A stretch of DNA of 64,000 nt from Aquimarina sp. RZ0 (GCF_008370685.1 NZ_VTZU01000009.1:62001-126000), one strand, 5' to 3'; counted from the first letter of the stretch, positions 46,870 through 57,111 are shown. Program-made: numbers and translations. Notes: a model not told the origin generated them from the sequence alone.

Positions 46870-49041
46870 ATGATCCGTATTTCTGAAAAAACACTTAACG
46901 ATCTAGAATTTAACACTGTACTCAATCACATATCTGAACTATGCAATACTGATTATGGTAAAATAAAAGCAAAAAAAATTGTACCATTTGCTACAAAAGA
47001 AGAACTAAATATTGCATTACAACAAGTATTTGAATATAAATCTTCTTATCTCAATGATGCCAAAATACCTAATCACGGATTTGATACAATTAACAAGGAG
47101 TTACAATTATTAGGGATCGAAAATACTTTTTTAGAAACAAGTAATTTAAAAAAGATCGTAGCTATCAGTAATACAAGTAATCAATTATTAATCTTTTTCA
47201 GAAAATCAAAAGAACTATATCCTGTTTTACATAGAACATCAGAAGAAGTCCCTTACACCAAAGAAATTGTTACTCAAATAGAAATTATCGTTGATAAGTT
47301 TGGTGAAATAAAAGACAACGCTTCTCCTTTACTATTAAATCTCAGAAAGGATATTAATGAGATACAAGGGAAGCTAAATGGTAGTTTCGGAAGAGATCTA
47401 ACCAGATATAATAGTTTTGGATATCTCGATGATATCAAAGAAAGTATTGTTGACAATAGACGTGTACTTGCTGTTAAGGCTATGTATCGACGTAAGGTAA
47501 AAGGTACCATAATGGGAAATTCTAAAACCGGAAGTATTGTCTATATAGAGCCAGAAGCCACCATACAGTTTAGTAGGGTACTAAGTAATTTAAAATATGA
47601 AGAACGTGAAGAAATTGTCAAAATACTTAAAGACCTTACAAATAAAATAAGACCTTATTCAGAATTATTAAACCAATATCAGGAGTATCTAAGTGATATA
47701 GATGTAATAGCATCCAAATCTAAATATGCTAAAAAATTAAATGCTGTATTGCCAAAAATATCACATAATAATGAGCTGACACTAAAAGATGCATATCACC
47801 CATTACTGTATCTTAATAATAAATCCAAGGGAGAAAAAACACATCCACAAACAATCTCCTTAGACAACAACAATAGAATTATTGTCATATCCGGACCAAA
47901 TGCGGGAGGAAAAAGTATTACCCTAAAAACGGTTGGACTTTTACAAATAATGTTTCAAAGTGGAATGTTGGTTCCTGTTCATGAGTACAGTAGAATCTTT
48001 GTCTTTAATACTGTTCTAACCGATATTGGTGATAATCAATCTATAGAAAACCATCTAAGTACCTATAGCTACCGATTAAAAAACATGAATTACTTCCTTA
48101 AGAAATGTAATGACAAAACATTATTTCTTATTGATGAGTTTGGTACTGGTAGTGATCCTGAGTTGGGTGGTGCTTTGGCCGAATCTTTTTTAGAAGTCTT
48201 TTATGAGCGGGAGTCTTTTGGTATTATTACCACGCATTATGCCAATTTAAAAATGCTGGCAAATGAATTACCAAATATGACAAATGCCAATATGCTTTTT
48301 GATGCAAGAACGCTGGAGCCCTTATTTAAGCTACACCTTGGAGAAGCAGGAAGTTCATTTACTTTTGAAGTAGCACAAAAAAATGGTATTCCCTATAGTT
48401 TGATAAATAAAGCTAAGAAAAAAGTAGAACGCGGTAAGATTCGTTTTGATAAAAGTATTGCAAACCTGCAAAAAGAAAGATCTAAACTACAAAAGACAAC
48501 TGCTGAGTTAAAAGCGAAAGAACAAAAGGCAGCAGAAGAAAAAGAACGCCTGGATAAAATAAACCAACGTGTCCAAAACAAACTAGAAAGCTATCAAGAA
48601 TTGTATGATAGCAATCAGAGAATGATCTACTTAGGTCAAAAAATGAATGATATAAGCGAAAAATATTTCAACAATAAAAGAAAGAGAGAACTCATTGATG
48701 AGTTCATGAAAATTGTACAAGTAGAAAACTCAAAAAGAAAAAAAATAACTACTAAACAACGAAAAGTAGAAAAAGCTAAAGAAAAAAAAGTTGTTAAAGA
48801 AGTAGAAAAAAAAGTAGAAGTTATTAGAGTAAAGAAAAAAGAAGAAAAAAAGAAGGAAGAAAAAATAGAACAGGCAAAACCCAAAATAACACTAAAAATT
48901 GGTGATAGAGTGCGCATGATTGACGGAAAATCTATAGGAACCATAGATATGTTAGAAAAAGGAAAAGCAGTAGTCAACTATGGTATTTTTACAACAAATG
49001 TATCTACAGATCAGCTGGAATTTGTAGAACGCAAAAAATGA
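46870..49041 (+). CDS. MutS2-like ATPase lacking a Smr domain
   Basis: 723 residues. N-terminal core ISEKTLNDLEFNTVLNHI, then the ABC-type ATPase: Walker A VISGPNAGGKSITLKTVG, Walker B LFLIDEFGTGSDPELGGAL, and ITTHYANLKMLA. After the coiled-coil arm (about 510-625) comes a Lys/Glu-rich linker and a short C-terminal beta domain (KIGDRVRMIDGKSIGTID). Classical MutS2 ends in a Smr nuclease domain of about 80 residues; none is seen here. MutS2 proteins act on recombination intermediates or stalled ribosomes; which role this one has is open. Confidence 0.88.
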   Translation: MIRISEKTLNDLEFNTVLNHISELCNTDYGKIKAKKIVPFATKEELNIALQQVFEYKSSYLNDAKIPNHGFDTINKELQLLGIENTFLETSNLKKIVAISNTSNQLLIFFRKSKELYPVLHRTSEEVPYTKEIVTQIEIIVDKFGEIKDNASPLLLNLRKDINEIQGKLNGSFGRDLTRYNSFGYLDDIKESIVDNRRVLAVKAMYRRKVKGTIMGNSKTGSIVYIEPEATIQFSRVLSNLKYEEREEIVKILKDLTNKIRPYSELLNQYQEYLSDIDVIASKSKYAKKLNAVLPKISHNNELTLKDAYHPLLYLNNKSKGEKTHPQTISLDNNNRIIVISGPNAGGKSITLKTVGLLQIMFQSGMLVPVHEYSRIFVFNTVLTDIGDNQSIENHLSTYSYRLKNMNYFLKKCNDKTLFLIDEFGTGSDPELGGALAESFLEVFYERESFGIITTHYANLKMLANELPNMTNANMLFDARTLEPLFKLHLGEAGSSFTFEVAQKNGIPYSLINKAKKKVERGKIRFDKSIANLQKERSKLQKTTAELKAKEQKAAEEKERLDKINQRVQNKLESYQELYDSNQRMIYLGQKMNDISEKYFNNKRKRELIDEFMKIVQVENSKRKKITTKQRKVEKAKEKKVVKEVEKKVEVIRVKKKEEKKKEEKIEQAKPKITLKIGDRVRMIDGKSIGTIDMLEKGKAVVNYGIFTTNVSTDQLEFVERKK

Positions 49042-49217
49042 CACAGCCATTCAAAACAGAAATGGCATTACTGCCATTATTTTAAAAATTCAAAAAAAAA
49101 ACAGGTAAAACCCCCTTTTCTTGTATCTAATATATACTTAATTTTAATGTATTAATAATATCTCCCCATATCCTTATATTATTTGTTGTTTGAATTCACT
49201 TTTAAGCTTTTGAGGTT

Positions 49218-49544
49218 ATGAAAAATTCTATCCAATTACAAAGTATTTGTTTTATAGCACTGCTTATGATCTGTTGCCAGAGTTGTATGTCTACAAAAGT
49301 TGTCAGTGAGTATGATAATGATTCTGTAGCAAAAAATTCTAAAACCACCTGGAGCTATGCCTGGGGATTAGTTACCCCAAAAGATATTGATCCTAAATGT
49401 GAGTCCAAACGAATGAATGCTGTAACGAGTTCTACTAATTTTGGTTACATACTCATATCTACTATTACAGTAGGTATTGTGGTTCCGCAAACCATTACCT
49501 GGGAGTGTGCGCCCGTTGATACTCCTATTGAAGTTTTAGATTAA
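49218..49544 (+). CDS. Bor-like lipoprotein
   Basis: 108 residues. Lipoprotein signal with a CCQSC-type lipobox at about residues 19-23. The mature part matches the Bor/Iss pattern: WSYAWGLVTPKDIDPKC, a V-T-S-N-F stretch, then TITVGIVVPQTITWEC with conserved cysteines. Bor was described as a serum-resistance protein of lambdoid phages; Bacteroidota versions are common and uncharacterised. Located 42 bp upstream of the FAD oxidoreductase start, possibly co-transcribed. Confidence 0.75.
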   Translation: MKNSIQLQSICFIALLMICCQSCMSTKVVSEYDNDSVAKNSKTTWSYAWGLVTPKDIDPKCESKRMNAVTSSTNFGYILISTITVGIVVPQTITWECAPVDTPIEVLD

Positions 49545-49586
49545 TTATATTATTTGTTATCAAATACAGTTTATAAAAATTATGAT

Positions 49587-51200
49587 ATGGCATTACCTAG
49601 AGGCATAGAAATACTACCGATTACATCCTGGCAAAATAAGCATCAAAATTTTACCCAAAAACTAACCAAAAATGCTTCTTTTAAGCTAAGAAACGATCAC
49701 TCGTTATCCAAAAGCTCTGACAAGTATAAAGCTACTACCAGAAACATACAATGGCTAATAGGTCATGCGATACAGCAGAAGATCAGATTACGTGCTATGG
49801 GCAGCGGTTGGTCTTTTTCCAAGGTAGCTGTATCCGAAGGAGGTATCATTGATACTAAATCATTACGCCTTTCTTTTTCTATAAGTAAATCTTATGTCTC
49901 TGGTCATTATCTGGATCAAGGCGGAATTCCTGAAAATCTATTTTTCACACAATGCGGAATGTCAATATTACAATTGAATGCTAAACTAGAGAAGGAGAAA
50001 CAGCCAAGTCGATCTATTAAAGCATCCGGTGCCAGTAATGGACAAACAATTGCAGGAGCATTATCTACAGGAACGCACGGTGCTGCTTTTAATGTAGGCG
50101 CTATTCAGGATTTTGTAAAAGGAATACACCTTATCGTTGGCAAAAATCGACATATATGGCTAGAACGTCATTCTGATCCAATACTATCAGATAAATTTGT
50201 AGATTGGTTAGGTGCAGAAAGAATTCAGGATGATACTATGTTTAATGCCGCATTAGTAAGTTTTGGTAGTTTTGGATTTATCCATGGCATACTTATAGAA
50301 ACAGAACCAACATTCTTATTAGAAGAACATCGTATAGATAAAATTGCCTATGATTCGCTTTTAAAAGACACCATGGTCACTCAAAATTTTTCAGCAATAC
50401 AACATTTACTGCCTTTTCCTCAGTTTTCTCCTGATCGAGCGTTATATCATTTTGAAATACTTATAAACCCATATGATTTTGAGCCTGATAACAAAAATAA
50501 AGGAGTATATATAAAAGTAGCATATAAACGTCAGTATAGAAATAATTACATAAGAAGAACCAGAGATCATAGGGGGCTTACTTATGGAGATGATCTGTTA
50601 GGGCTTATACAAACAGTTATGGATAGTCTTGGTGCTTTATCCTCAAAAATAGTACCTAGCCTGGTAAATCTCTTATTTCCGTTGGCATATAAGGAAACTC
50701 AGGCATTAGAGGGAACTATTGGAGAGACCTATAACAATACAAAATTTAGAGGAAAAGTGGCAAGTGCCGCCCTAGGGATTGATATTAAAGATAGTGTAAA
50801 AGTTACGCAGGAAATCCTTGATATTATTAATGGAGGCGATACATTTCCTGGTGGAATCTCATTGCGATATGTAAAAGGCACGAATGCCTTATTAGGATTT
50901 ACAAAATTTGAAAAAACCTGTGTTTTAGAATTAGATGGTGTGGATTCTGGAGTTACCCGTAATTTTTACCAAAAAATATGGAATAGGCTCGAAGTATTAA
51001 ATATTTCATATACATTACACTGGGGTAAAATAAATTTTAATCTTAATTTTGATAGACTACAAAAAATGTATGGAGCTGCCACGGTTCAACATTGGATAGA
51101 CACCCGTAATCAATTATTAGATAAAAATACTAGAAAAGTATTTACAAATAATTTTATTGAACGATGCGGTTTAGATAAAGAATCCGGAGTAATTGTTTAA
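49587..51200 (+). CDS. FAD-linked oxidoreductase (sugar-1,4-lactone oxidase-like)
   Basis: 537 residues from the ATG at 49587; an upstream TTG at 49554 gives a longer form that I think is not used. N-terminal FAD-binding domain of the VAO type: IRLRAMGSGWSFSKV, then ASNGQTIAGALSTGTHGAAF, which is typical of L-gulonolactone/D-arabinonolactone oxidases, and SFGSFGFIHGILIETEP. The C-terminal part contains the expected HWGK (LHWGKINF), known from aldonolactone oxidases. Substrate cannot be set from sequence. No signal peptide. Confidence 0.85.
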   Translation: MALPRGIEILPITSWQNKHQNFTQKLTKNASFKLRNDHSLSKSSDKYKATTRNIQWLIGHAIQQKIRLRAMGSGWSFSKVAVSEGGIIDTKSLRLSFSISKSYVSGHYLDQGGIPENLFFTQCGMSILQLNAKLEKEKQPSRSIKASGASNGQTIAGALSTGTHGAAFNVGAIQDFVKGIHLIVGKNRHIWLERHSDPILSDKFVDWLGAERIQDDTMFNAALVSFGSFGFIHGILIETEPTFLLEEHRIDKIAYDSLLKDTMVTQNFSAIQHLLPFPQFSPDRALYHFEILINPYDFEPDNKNKGVYIKVAYKRQYRNNYIRRTRDHRGLTYGDDLLGLIQTVMDSLGALSSKIVPSLVNLLFPLAYKETQALEGTIGETYNNTKFRGKVASAALGIDIKDSVKVTQEILDIINGGDTFPGGISLRYVKGTNALLGFTKFEKTCVLELDGVDSGVTRNFYQKIWNRLEVLNISYTLHWGKINFNLNFDRLQKMYGAATVQHWIDTRNQLLDKNTRKVFTNNFIERCGLDKESGVIV

Positions 51201-51364
51201 ATCTTTGCGAAGAAGTGTTTCACATCACAAAAGACACACATTATAGTAGTATTTTTATACCAGTTCTTAGTTGAAATCATCGTAAACTGAATCTTATTAT
51301 TTTTTATTTCAAAGTGTAAAACAAAAAAATGATGTTAGTAGGTAATTTCATTTTAGAAATGATA

Positions 51365-52204
51365 TTACTCCTTTTTTGATCTATATAGTATATTTAAGAC
51401 AAGCCCTGTAATTACCATCACCGTCCCTAACAAACTAAGCAAGGGATATACATCCCCAAACCAAAAAAAACCGGCAATCATTGTAAAAACAACTTCCAGG
51501 TATTTTAAAGAAACCACTTTGTTGGTTACTTGTGATTGAAATGCCTTTGTCATAAATAACTGTCCAAAATAGCCAAAAACTCCTAAACTTAATAATAATA
51601 TCCACTCCATCCCTTCTGGCGTTTTTTCCCAATTAAAAGCAGAAAGAATACCTCCTAAAAAAATAGAGATCCACATAAAATAATTAACAATTACCACTGG
51701 ATGATCACTATGCCCGATTTTGTTGATAAGTACGTATACAATCCCACTGGAAAAGGCAGATAACAGTACCAAAAACAAACCTATAGAATTAATATTGGTA
51801 TCAAAACCTTTTATGATCAACACTCCCGCAAAGGCCATAAAGAAAAATATCCATTGCACCCATTTTACGTGTTCTCTAAGGAAAATCACTGCGAGAATAG
51901 TAGCAAAAATTGGTGAAAGATATCGTAAGGATACTGCAGAACCAATGGCTAAATATTCTACCGACATAAAAAATAATGCCATCGATGTTGCTCCAGCAAT
52001 CCCCCTATATATCATTAGTTTTTTCTCATTCCCTAAAATAGAAACTCTAGAATACATTAAAAATGGCATTGTAAAAAATAAAGAACCAAAAGACCTGAAA
52101 AACACTAATTGACCTACGCTAAACCCTACCAGATACTTAACCAATAAATTCATAACGGTAAAGGAAACAGCACTAAAAATCATAAAATATATTGCCCTCT
52201 TCAA
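51365..52204 (-). CDS. DMT-superfamily (EamA) transporter
   Basis: 279 residues with about ten hydrophobic helices in two homologous halves. First half: FMIFSAVSFTVMNLLVKYLV and the EamA-like RGIAGATSMALFFMSVEYL. Second half: LFLVLLSAFSSGIVYVLINK. The family exports metabolites or amino acids; substrate unknown. It stands alone, convergent with the FAD oxidoreductase. Confidence 0.9.
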   Translation of the reverse strand: MKRAIYFMIFSAVSFTVMNLLVKYLVGFSVGQLVFFRSFGSLFFTMPFLMYSRVSILGNEKKLMIYRGIAGATSMALFFMSVEYLAIGSAVSLRYLSPIFATILAVIFLREHVKWVQWIFFFMAFAGVLIIKGFDTNINSIGLFLVLLSAFSSGIVYVLINKIGHSDHPVVIVNYFMWISIFLGGILSAFNWEKTPEGMEWILLLSLGVFGYFGQLFMTKAFQSQVTNKVVSLKYLEVVFTMIAGFFWFGDVYPLLSLLGTVMVITGLVLNILYRSKKE

Positions 52205-52608
52205 AATAATTTTGTTATATACTAAGTAGCCATGACTAAGCGTTAAGTGGTAGAACTTATCTTGATTTTTTCTATTTCCTAAAAAATGACTGAAATTCGT
52301 CTAGGCTTCGATACTTTTTTCGTCTGTAGTATTGCTATAGAATACAAAAAGTGCCTCCTCTGGCAAATTTTAACTCATTTTCGGTTAAAAATAAAAAGCC
52401 AACATGAGTTCATAGTCAAATATAGAATTTGCTAACATATTCATACAGTAAATCCTATATAAGTTATGCCCAATAAAAAAATCTTTATCATATTTTTCTT
52501 TTGAATCCAAAACCTAAACAAATACTTCTCTTTGAACCATATTATGCAGAACAGGAAATTCTAAAATATTTTCACTAATTTAACCCCGAACTAGGCTCCT
52601 AATCTATT
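52205..52608. other. Intergenic region, no feature recognised
   Basis: 404 bp between the divergent EamA gene and the 52609 gene. AT-rich. I find no ORF, repeat copy, strong hairpin or clear promoter consensus. Confidence 0.4.
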
Positions 52609-53571
52609 ATGAATAAAGCATTCCTTATACTCCTCTTAGTCCTTATACAAAATATCCACAGTCAACGATATACCGTTCTGGATTCTATTAAAAAATCTCC
52701 TGTATCCTATGCTACTATTTCGTTTGGTAATGGCAACGGTTTGTTTGCCGATGCCGATGGAGTTTTTGAATTTTCTGAAAAAAGATATGCTGATATCGAT
52801 TCATTATTTATATCAGCCTTAGGTTATAAAGAATTCGCTATAGATACTAAAAAATTATCTAAAAAAATTCTTCTTACCCGTGAAATTGCAGAACTTCAAG
52901 AAGTGATAGTTACGGCAGAGAACTTAGGGAAATACAAAACAAAAAAGAAAAACGCCAAAATTCACAATGACTATTTTAAATGCTGGTTGCCTACTGTAGA
53001 ATCAGAAATAGCAGTGTTTTTTCCCAGAGACCCTTTAAAATCTACTAAAATAGCGTCTGTATTTTTACCCGTAAAAATGGAATCATCCAGAGGTTCTTCA
53101 GGAAAAAAACAAGCATTTTCTACCTTGTTTAAAATGCAATTTTATAGAAACTACAAAGGCACTCCCGGAAAGCGATTACCGAGTGAGGATATCATTTTTA
53201 ATATCACTAATAAAGATAAATCTAATTTTGAGTTAGATATATCTGAATATAAAGTTTTTATTCCAAAAGAAGGATTATTTGTTTCACTTCAGGTATTAGG
53301 CTATGCAGATAAAGAAGGAAAATTACAACATACCAAGAAATATCACGAAGTAGAAACCAATAAGGGGATCATAAAAATATCAACTACGTTTAGACCACTG
53401 CTACCATTTACAGATAAAATTGCAGATAATATTACATTTACCCGGAGAGTATTTTTCAAAAACAGAACATGGCAACGTTTTGATAAAAAGTATAGTGATA
53501 CTAATAACCTTATCAAAACTAATCATATGAATTATGGAATTGGTTTAAAAACGCATGTGTATGAAAAATAA
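52609..53571 (+). CDS. Exported protein with carboxypeptidase-regulatory-like domain
   Basis: 320 residues. Signal peptide of about 18 residues (ending NIHSQ). Residues 20-105 resemble the CarboxypepD_reg-like beta-sandwich used by TonB-dependent receptors and surface proteins (SYATISFGNGNGLFADADGV, then LQEVIVTAEN). No beta-barrel or plug follows. The remaining 200 residues are a mixed region with several strands. Possibly a periplasmic or outer-membrane-associated protein; function unknown. Convergent with the SulP gene. Confidence 0.7.
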   Translation: MNKAFLILLLVLIQNIHSQRYTVLDSIKKSPVSYATISFGNGNGLFADADGVFEFSEKRYADIDSLFISALGYKEFAIDTKKLSKKILLTREIAELQEVIVTAENLGKYKTKKKNAKIHNDYFKCWLPTVESEIAVFFPRDPLKSTKIASVFLPVKMESSRGSSGKKQAFSTLFKMQFYRNYKGTPGKRLPSEDIIFNITNKDKSNFELDISEYKVFIPKEGLFVSLQVLGYADKEGKLQHTKKYHEVETNKGIIKISTTFRPLLPFTDKIADNITFTRRVFFKNRTWQRFDKKYSDTNNLIKTNHMNYGIGLKTHVYEK

Positions 53572-53616
53572 CATAAGCTGTTTCATTATTCTATCAGGGA
53601 CTGAATACCCTAAACA

Positions 53617-55350
53617 TCAATCCAGAAAAGATCTTTTCTCATTATATTGTAATGCGGCTTTAAAAGGATTTTTATAATTAGTAGTATCTTCTATATAACT
53701 TACAGCGTCGACTATATTCATAAAATAATGTTCAGTCCCCAAAATATCTGTAAATCCTGATCTCTTAAGAAAATCCCTAACAGGACCTATAGTTCCCGTA
53801 ATTAATAGTTGTATTTTGCTGTCTTCTAAATATTGATGAATATCCTCCAGGATATGCAAACCCGTACTATCAATATCATGAATATTAGTACTATCCAAAA
53901 TCAAAAAACCAGGTTTTTGACTTCGTTTTTTGATATGGTTCAAAATAGAATCTTTAAAATAGCTTGTATTTGCAAAATATAATTGGTCATCAAATCGTAT
54001 AATCAAATACTTTAATGACTGCTTTGCTTCAGGGAATCTATTGATGTTACGGTAATACTCTGTATCCGGAATGTTTACCAACTCGGCTACGTGTGGTTTG
54101 GAGCTATAGTATTGTAAAAATATATAAGATACAATGACACCAATAAAAATTCCGCTTTCTACCCCAAAAATCAACGTCCCAATAAAGGTGATCATCATCA
54201 CAATAAACTCACGTCTTCTTAGCGCTAATAAATACCTGGCTTCACTATAATTGATCAAGCCAAAAACAGATACTAAAATTATCGCTGCTAAAACTGCTTT
54301 GGGTATGAAATAAAAAAACGAAGTCAAAAAAAGTAAGGATACTAAAACCATAATTACTGTAATAATAGAAGAAATAGTTGTCTTCCCTCCTGCTTCGTCA
54401 TTAATGGCTGACCTGCTATAGCTTCCGGATGAAGGGATCGCCTGAAAAAAAGCTCCTGCAATTTTAGCAATTCCCAAAGCCAATAACTCCTGATTTGGTC
54501 TAACAATGTGATCTCTATTTTTCATCTCCAGAGATTTAGCAATACCTATACTTCCTACATATCCAATAAAAGTAACCGTTAGAACGGATGGTATTAGCGC
54601 TACCATAGTATCATAATTCATTTTTGGAATACTAAATAATGGCAGACCACCAGGAACTTCTTCAATAACAGCCACACCCAAATCTTTTAAATCAAAAGCA
54701 AGTGTAATAATAGTAGTTATAACTAATACAAAAAGTGCTCCGGGAAAAGATTTTTTCCATTTTTTTAAAACAATCATAATAAACATAGAAATGCTACATA
54801 TACCAAAAGTAATAAGATGCACTTCTGTAATATGCTGCATAACATACCACAAACTCTCATGTGTATATTTATAACCAGGAATTTTTATGCCTAGTGATTC
54901 ACTTAATTGAGAAACAATAATTATAATGGCTGCAGCTGATATAAACCCAGAAATAACAGGTTGCGATATCAAATTAACCAAAAACCCCATTCTCAAAGCA
55001 CTCATAATAATTTGTAATACACCAATCAATAAACCTGAAAAAATAACCAATTCCGTGAATTCTGTGCTAAATGGCGTTGCTAATTGACTCACTCCACTCA
55101 TTACTAAAATAGCCGTAACTGCAACAGGACCAATACTCAATTGTCTGGATGTACCAAAAAAAGCATACAATATTAATGGTATCAAACAAGCATATAATCC
55201 ATAAATTGGAGGTGTTCCCATTAATAATGCATATGCTATTGCTTGCGGAATAAGAATTACACCGACTGTAATTCCAGCAATTGCATCAGCCCTAAATGTA
55301 GCACGTGTATAGTCTTTTAAAGACGCTAAAATGGGAAGTATTTTATGCAA
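53617..55350 (-). CDS. SulP-family inorganic anion transporter with STAS domain
   Basis: 577 residues. The SulP signature region is ITVGVILIPQAIAYALLMG and IYGLYACLIPLILYAFFGTS; GPVAVTAILVMSGV and the SGSYSRSAINDEAGGKT block follow. A STAS domain covers roughly residues 445-550 with LILDSTNIHDIDSTGLHIL. The family carries sulfate, bicarbonate or other anions with sodium or protons. The cargo is not readable from sequence. No carbonic anhydrase gene is adjacent. Confidence 0.93.
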   Translation of the reverse strand: MHKILPILASLKDYTRATFRADAIAGITVGVILIPQAIAYALLMGTPPIYGLYACLIPLILYAFFGTSRQLSIGPVAVTAILVMSGVSQLATPFSTEFTELVIFSGLLIGVLQIIMSALRMGFLVNLISQPVISGFISAAAIIIIVSQLSESLGIKIPGYKYTHESLWYVMQHITEVHLITFGICSISMFIMIVLKKWKKSFPGALFVLVITTIITLAFDLKDLGVAVIEEVPGGLPLFSIPKMNYDTMVALIPSVLTVTFIGYVGSIGIAKSLEMKNRDHIVRPNQELLALGIAKIAGAFFQAIPSSGSYSRSAINDEAGGKTTISSIITVIMVLVSLLFLTSFFYFIPKAVLAAIILVSVFGLINYSEARYLLALRRREFIVMMITFIGTLIFGVESGIFIGVIVSYIFLQYYSSKPHVAELVNIPDTEYYRNINRFPEAKQSLKYLIIRFDDQLYFANTSYFKDSILNHIKKRSQKPGFLILDSTNIHDIDSTGLHILEDIHQYLEDSKIQLLITGTIGPVRDFLKRSGFTDILGTEHYFMNIVDAVSYIEDTTNYKNPFKAALQYNEKRSFLD

Positions 55351-55599
55351 TGTAGTAACTGTGTCTGTTTTTTTGGTTCATACTGTAAATCTACAATAGT
55401 TTATGATTTTATACTAAATGAAATATAAAAAGCATATTTATTTTTTTGATTCAATAGAAAGTATATTGTGATATGTATAAACAAGACAGTACCCTACCCG
55501 TCATTATCTAGTTAGTAATTCGATAGTTAATCTTACATTAAAATCTTTCAGAGTTTAACTTCATTTTATAACTTGTTAACATAATTAAAATAAAATTTA

Positions 55600-56391
55600 A
55601 TGAAATCATACTCTCTACTTTTAGTAATTTCTCTTTGTTTGCTAAGCTGTAAAAACTCTAAAAAAGAAGCTATTGCCACGGACATCATAAATACAGAAAT
55701 TGCAAACAATACCAAAGAAAAACTAATTTCAGATATAAAAATATCACCTATAATACATGCAACAACTGTAATAGAATATAACCAAAAAATCATATACATT
55801 GACCCTACGGGTGGTGCTAAAGCTTTTGAGAATCAAAAGCAACCTGACTTGGTACTTATCACTGATATCCACGGAGATCATATGAATATAGACACACTGG
55901 ACAGCTTACACCTTTCTAAAGCAAAAATAGTTGTTCCTATGGCCGTTGCAGAAAAACTACCTGCAGCCTATACTGATCAATTAATAGTTATTAATAACGG
56001 AGAAACAAAAAATATCCAGGGAATCTCAATTGAAGCAATCCCAATGTATAATTTACGAGAAGAAGCATTAAAATTTCATACTAAAGGTCGCGGTAATGGA
56101 TATATAATTACTTTAGGAAAAGAGCGAGTTTATTTCTCTGGAGATACAGAAGATATACCCGAAATGAGAACGCTAAAAAATATAGACAAAGCCTTTATTT
56201 GCATGAATTTGCCATATACAATGACAGTAGAAAGTGCAGCAAGTGCTGTTTTAGAATTTAAACCAAAACAAGTATACCCCTATCATTATAGAGGTACAGA
56301 AGGATTAAGTGATATTTCAAAATTTAAAGAAATAATCAATCAGGAAAATGACGCTATTGAAGTAATTCAGTTAGATTGGTATCCTAAGTAA
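55600..56391 (+). CDS. UlaG-like metallo-beta-lactamase-fold lipoprotein
   Basis: 263 residues. Lipoprotein signal (LLVISLCLLSC, Cys17). Metal-binding blocks are ITDIHGDHMN (about 86-95), ISIEAIPMYNL, then GRGNGYIITLGKERVYFSGD and FKPKQVYPYHYRG with a late His. The pattern fits the L-ascorbate-6-phosphate lactonase-like branch (UlaG), which takes part in hydrolysis of phosphorylated or lactone substrates; here the lipobox puts it in the envelope, so the natural substrate is probably different. The stop codon lies inside the first bases of dispersed repeat copy C. Confidence 0.85.
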   Translation: MKSYSLLLVISLCLLSCKNSKKEAIATDIINTEIANNTKEKLISDIKISPIIHATTVIEYNQKIIYIDPTGGAKAFENQKQPDLVLITDIHGDHMNIDTLDSLHLSKAKIVVPMAVAEKLPAAYTDQLIVINNGETKNIQGISIEAIPMYNLREEALKFHTKGRGNGYIITLGKERVYFSGDTEDIPEMRTLKNIDKAFICMNLPYTMTVESAASAVLEFKPKQVYPYHYRGTEGLSDISKFKEIINQENDAIEVIQLDWYPK

Positions 56392-56486
56392 ACTACCTCG
56401 AGGCAAGCCCACAAGGCATTTATTGAAAAAAAACATTTTGATTTCGAGGCAAGCCTCGGAGCATTTAAATCTCGATTATCGAGTAA
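56388..56486 (+). repeat. Dispersed intergenic repeat, copy C
   Basis: About 99 bp, starting within the stop codon of the UlaG-like gene (GTAAACTACCTCGAGGCAAG) and ending CTCGATTATCGAG (56471-56483). Internally it shows a degenerate tandem: TCGAGGCAAGCC...GGCATTTA and TCGAGGCAAGCC...AGCATTTA. A strong terminator follows at once. Confidence 0.88.
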
Positions 56487-56494
56487 CAAATGTT

Positions 56495-56537
56495 AAAAAA
56501 TCGGTATTTATAGTTTTTCTATAAATACCGATTTTTT
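56495..56537. terminator. Bidirectional rho-independent terminator
   Basis: Perfect 19-bp stem (AAAAAATCGGTATTTATAG and its reverse complement) with a TTTTT loop. A-tract before and T-tract after allow termination from either side. It serves the UlaG-like gene on the plus strand and could serve the cold-shock gene on the minus strand. Confidence 0.85.
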
Positions 56538-56661
56538 AATATATTTTATAATCTGAATCAGCTATTCTCTTAGAATAAGTTGAAAATTTAATAGTACACT
56601 ATTTTAAATTTTCTTAAAACAACAGTCACAAAAATTGCGAGATATGTTTTCTTCTATGCCA

Positions 56662-57111
56662 TTAAATCTTTTTTACTCGAACAGCATTCAGTCCCTTCAT
56701 CCCCATTTCTAGTTCAAACTGCACTTTATCGCCTTCTCTTATCTCATCTATTAAACCATTTACATGAACAAAATACTTCTCCTGCGTTTCTTGTTCTGTA
56801 ATAAATCCATATCCTTTAGAATCATTAAAGAATGCAACTTTTCCTTTTTTAATAGGATCTTCTTCAATATGTTCTTTTTTAGGAATTCCGATTTCAATAT
56901 TCTCAGCTTTTATCTTTTTCTTTTTGGAGGGATCTGGGGGAGTATCTGTTAAATGTCCATTCTCATCAACATACGCAATCATGCTATCAAAACCGCTTCC
57001 TTTTTTAGAATTAGCTCTACGCTCTTCCTTCTTCTTCTGCTTATCTTCGCGTTTCTTTATCTTCTTTTTTTCTTTTTCAATCTTGCTAAAAGTTTGTTGT
57101 GATTTTGCCAT
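56662..57111 (-). CDS. Cold-shock-domain protein with basic N-terminal extension
   Basis: 149 residues. The C-terminal 65 residues form a cold-shock domain: GKVAFFNDSKGYGFITEQ (RNP1 region) and KYFVHVNGLIDEI (RNP2 region), then DKVQFELEMGMKGLNAVRV. The first 45 residues are extremely Lys/Glu/Arg-rich, and a middle segment contains TDTPPDPSKKKKIKAENIEI. Such extended CSD proteins are common in Flavobacteriia and probably bind single-stranded nucleic acids. Confidence 0.92.
   Translation of the reverse strand: MAKSQQTFSKIEKEKKKIKKREDKQKKKEERRANSKKGSGFDSMIAYVDENGHLTDTPPDPSKKKKIKAENIEIGIPKKEHIEEDPIKKGKVAFFNDSKGYGFITEQETQEKYFVHVNGLIDEIREGDKVQFELEMGMKGLNAVRVKKI

Noticed and set aside
48636..48977. 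113-residue Ser/Phe-rich ORF antisense to the MutS2-like gene.
   Set aside because: It is the reverse complement of the Lys/Glu-rich linker codons; a low-complexity shadow.
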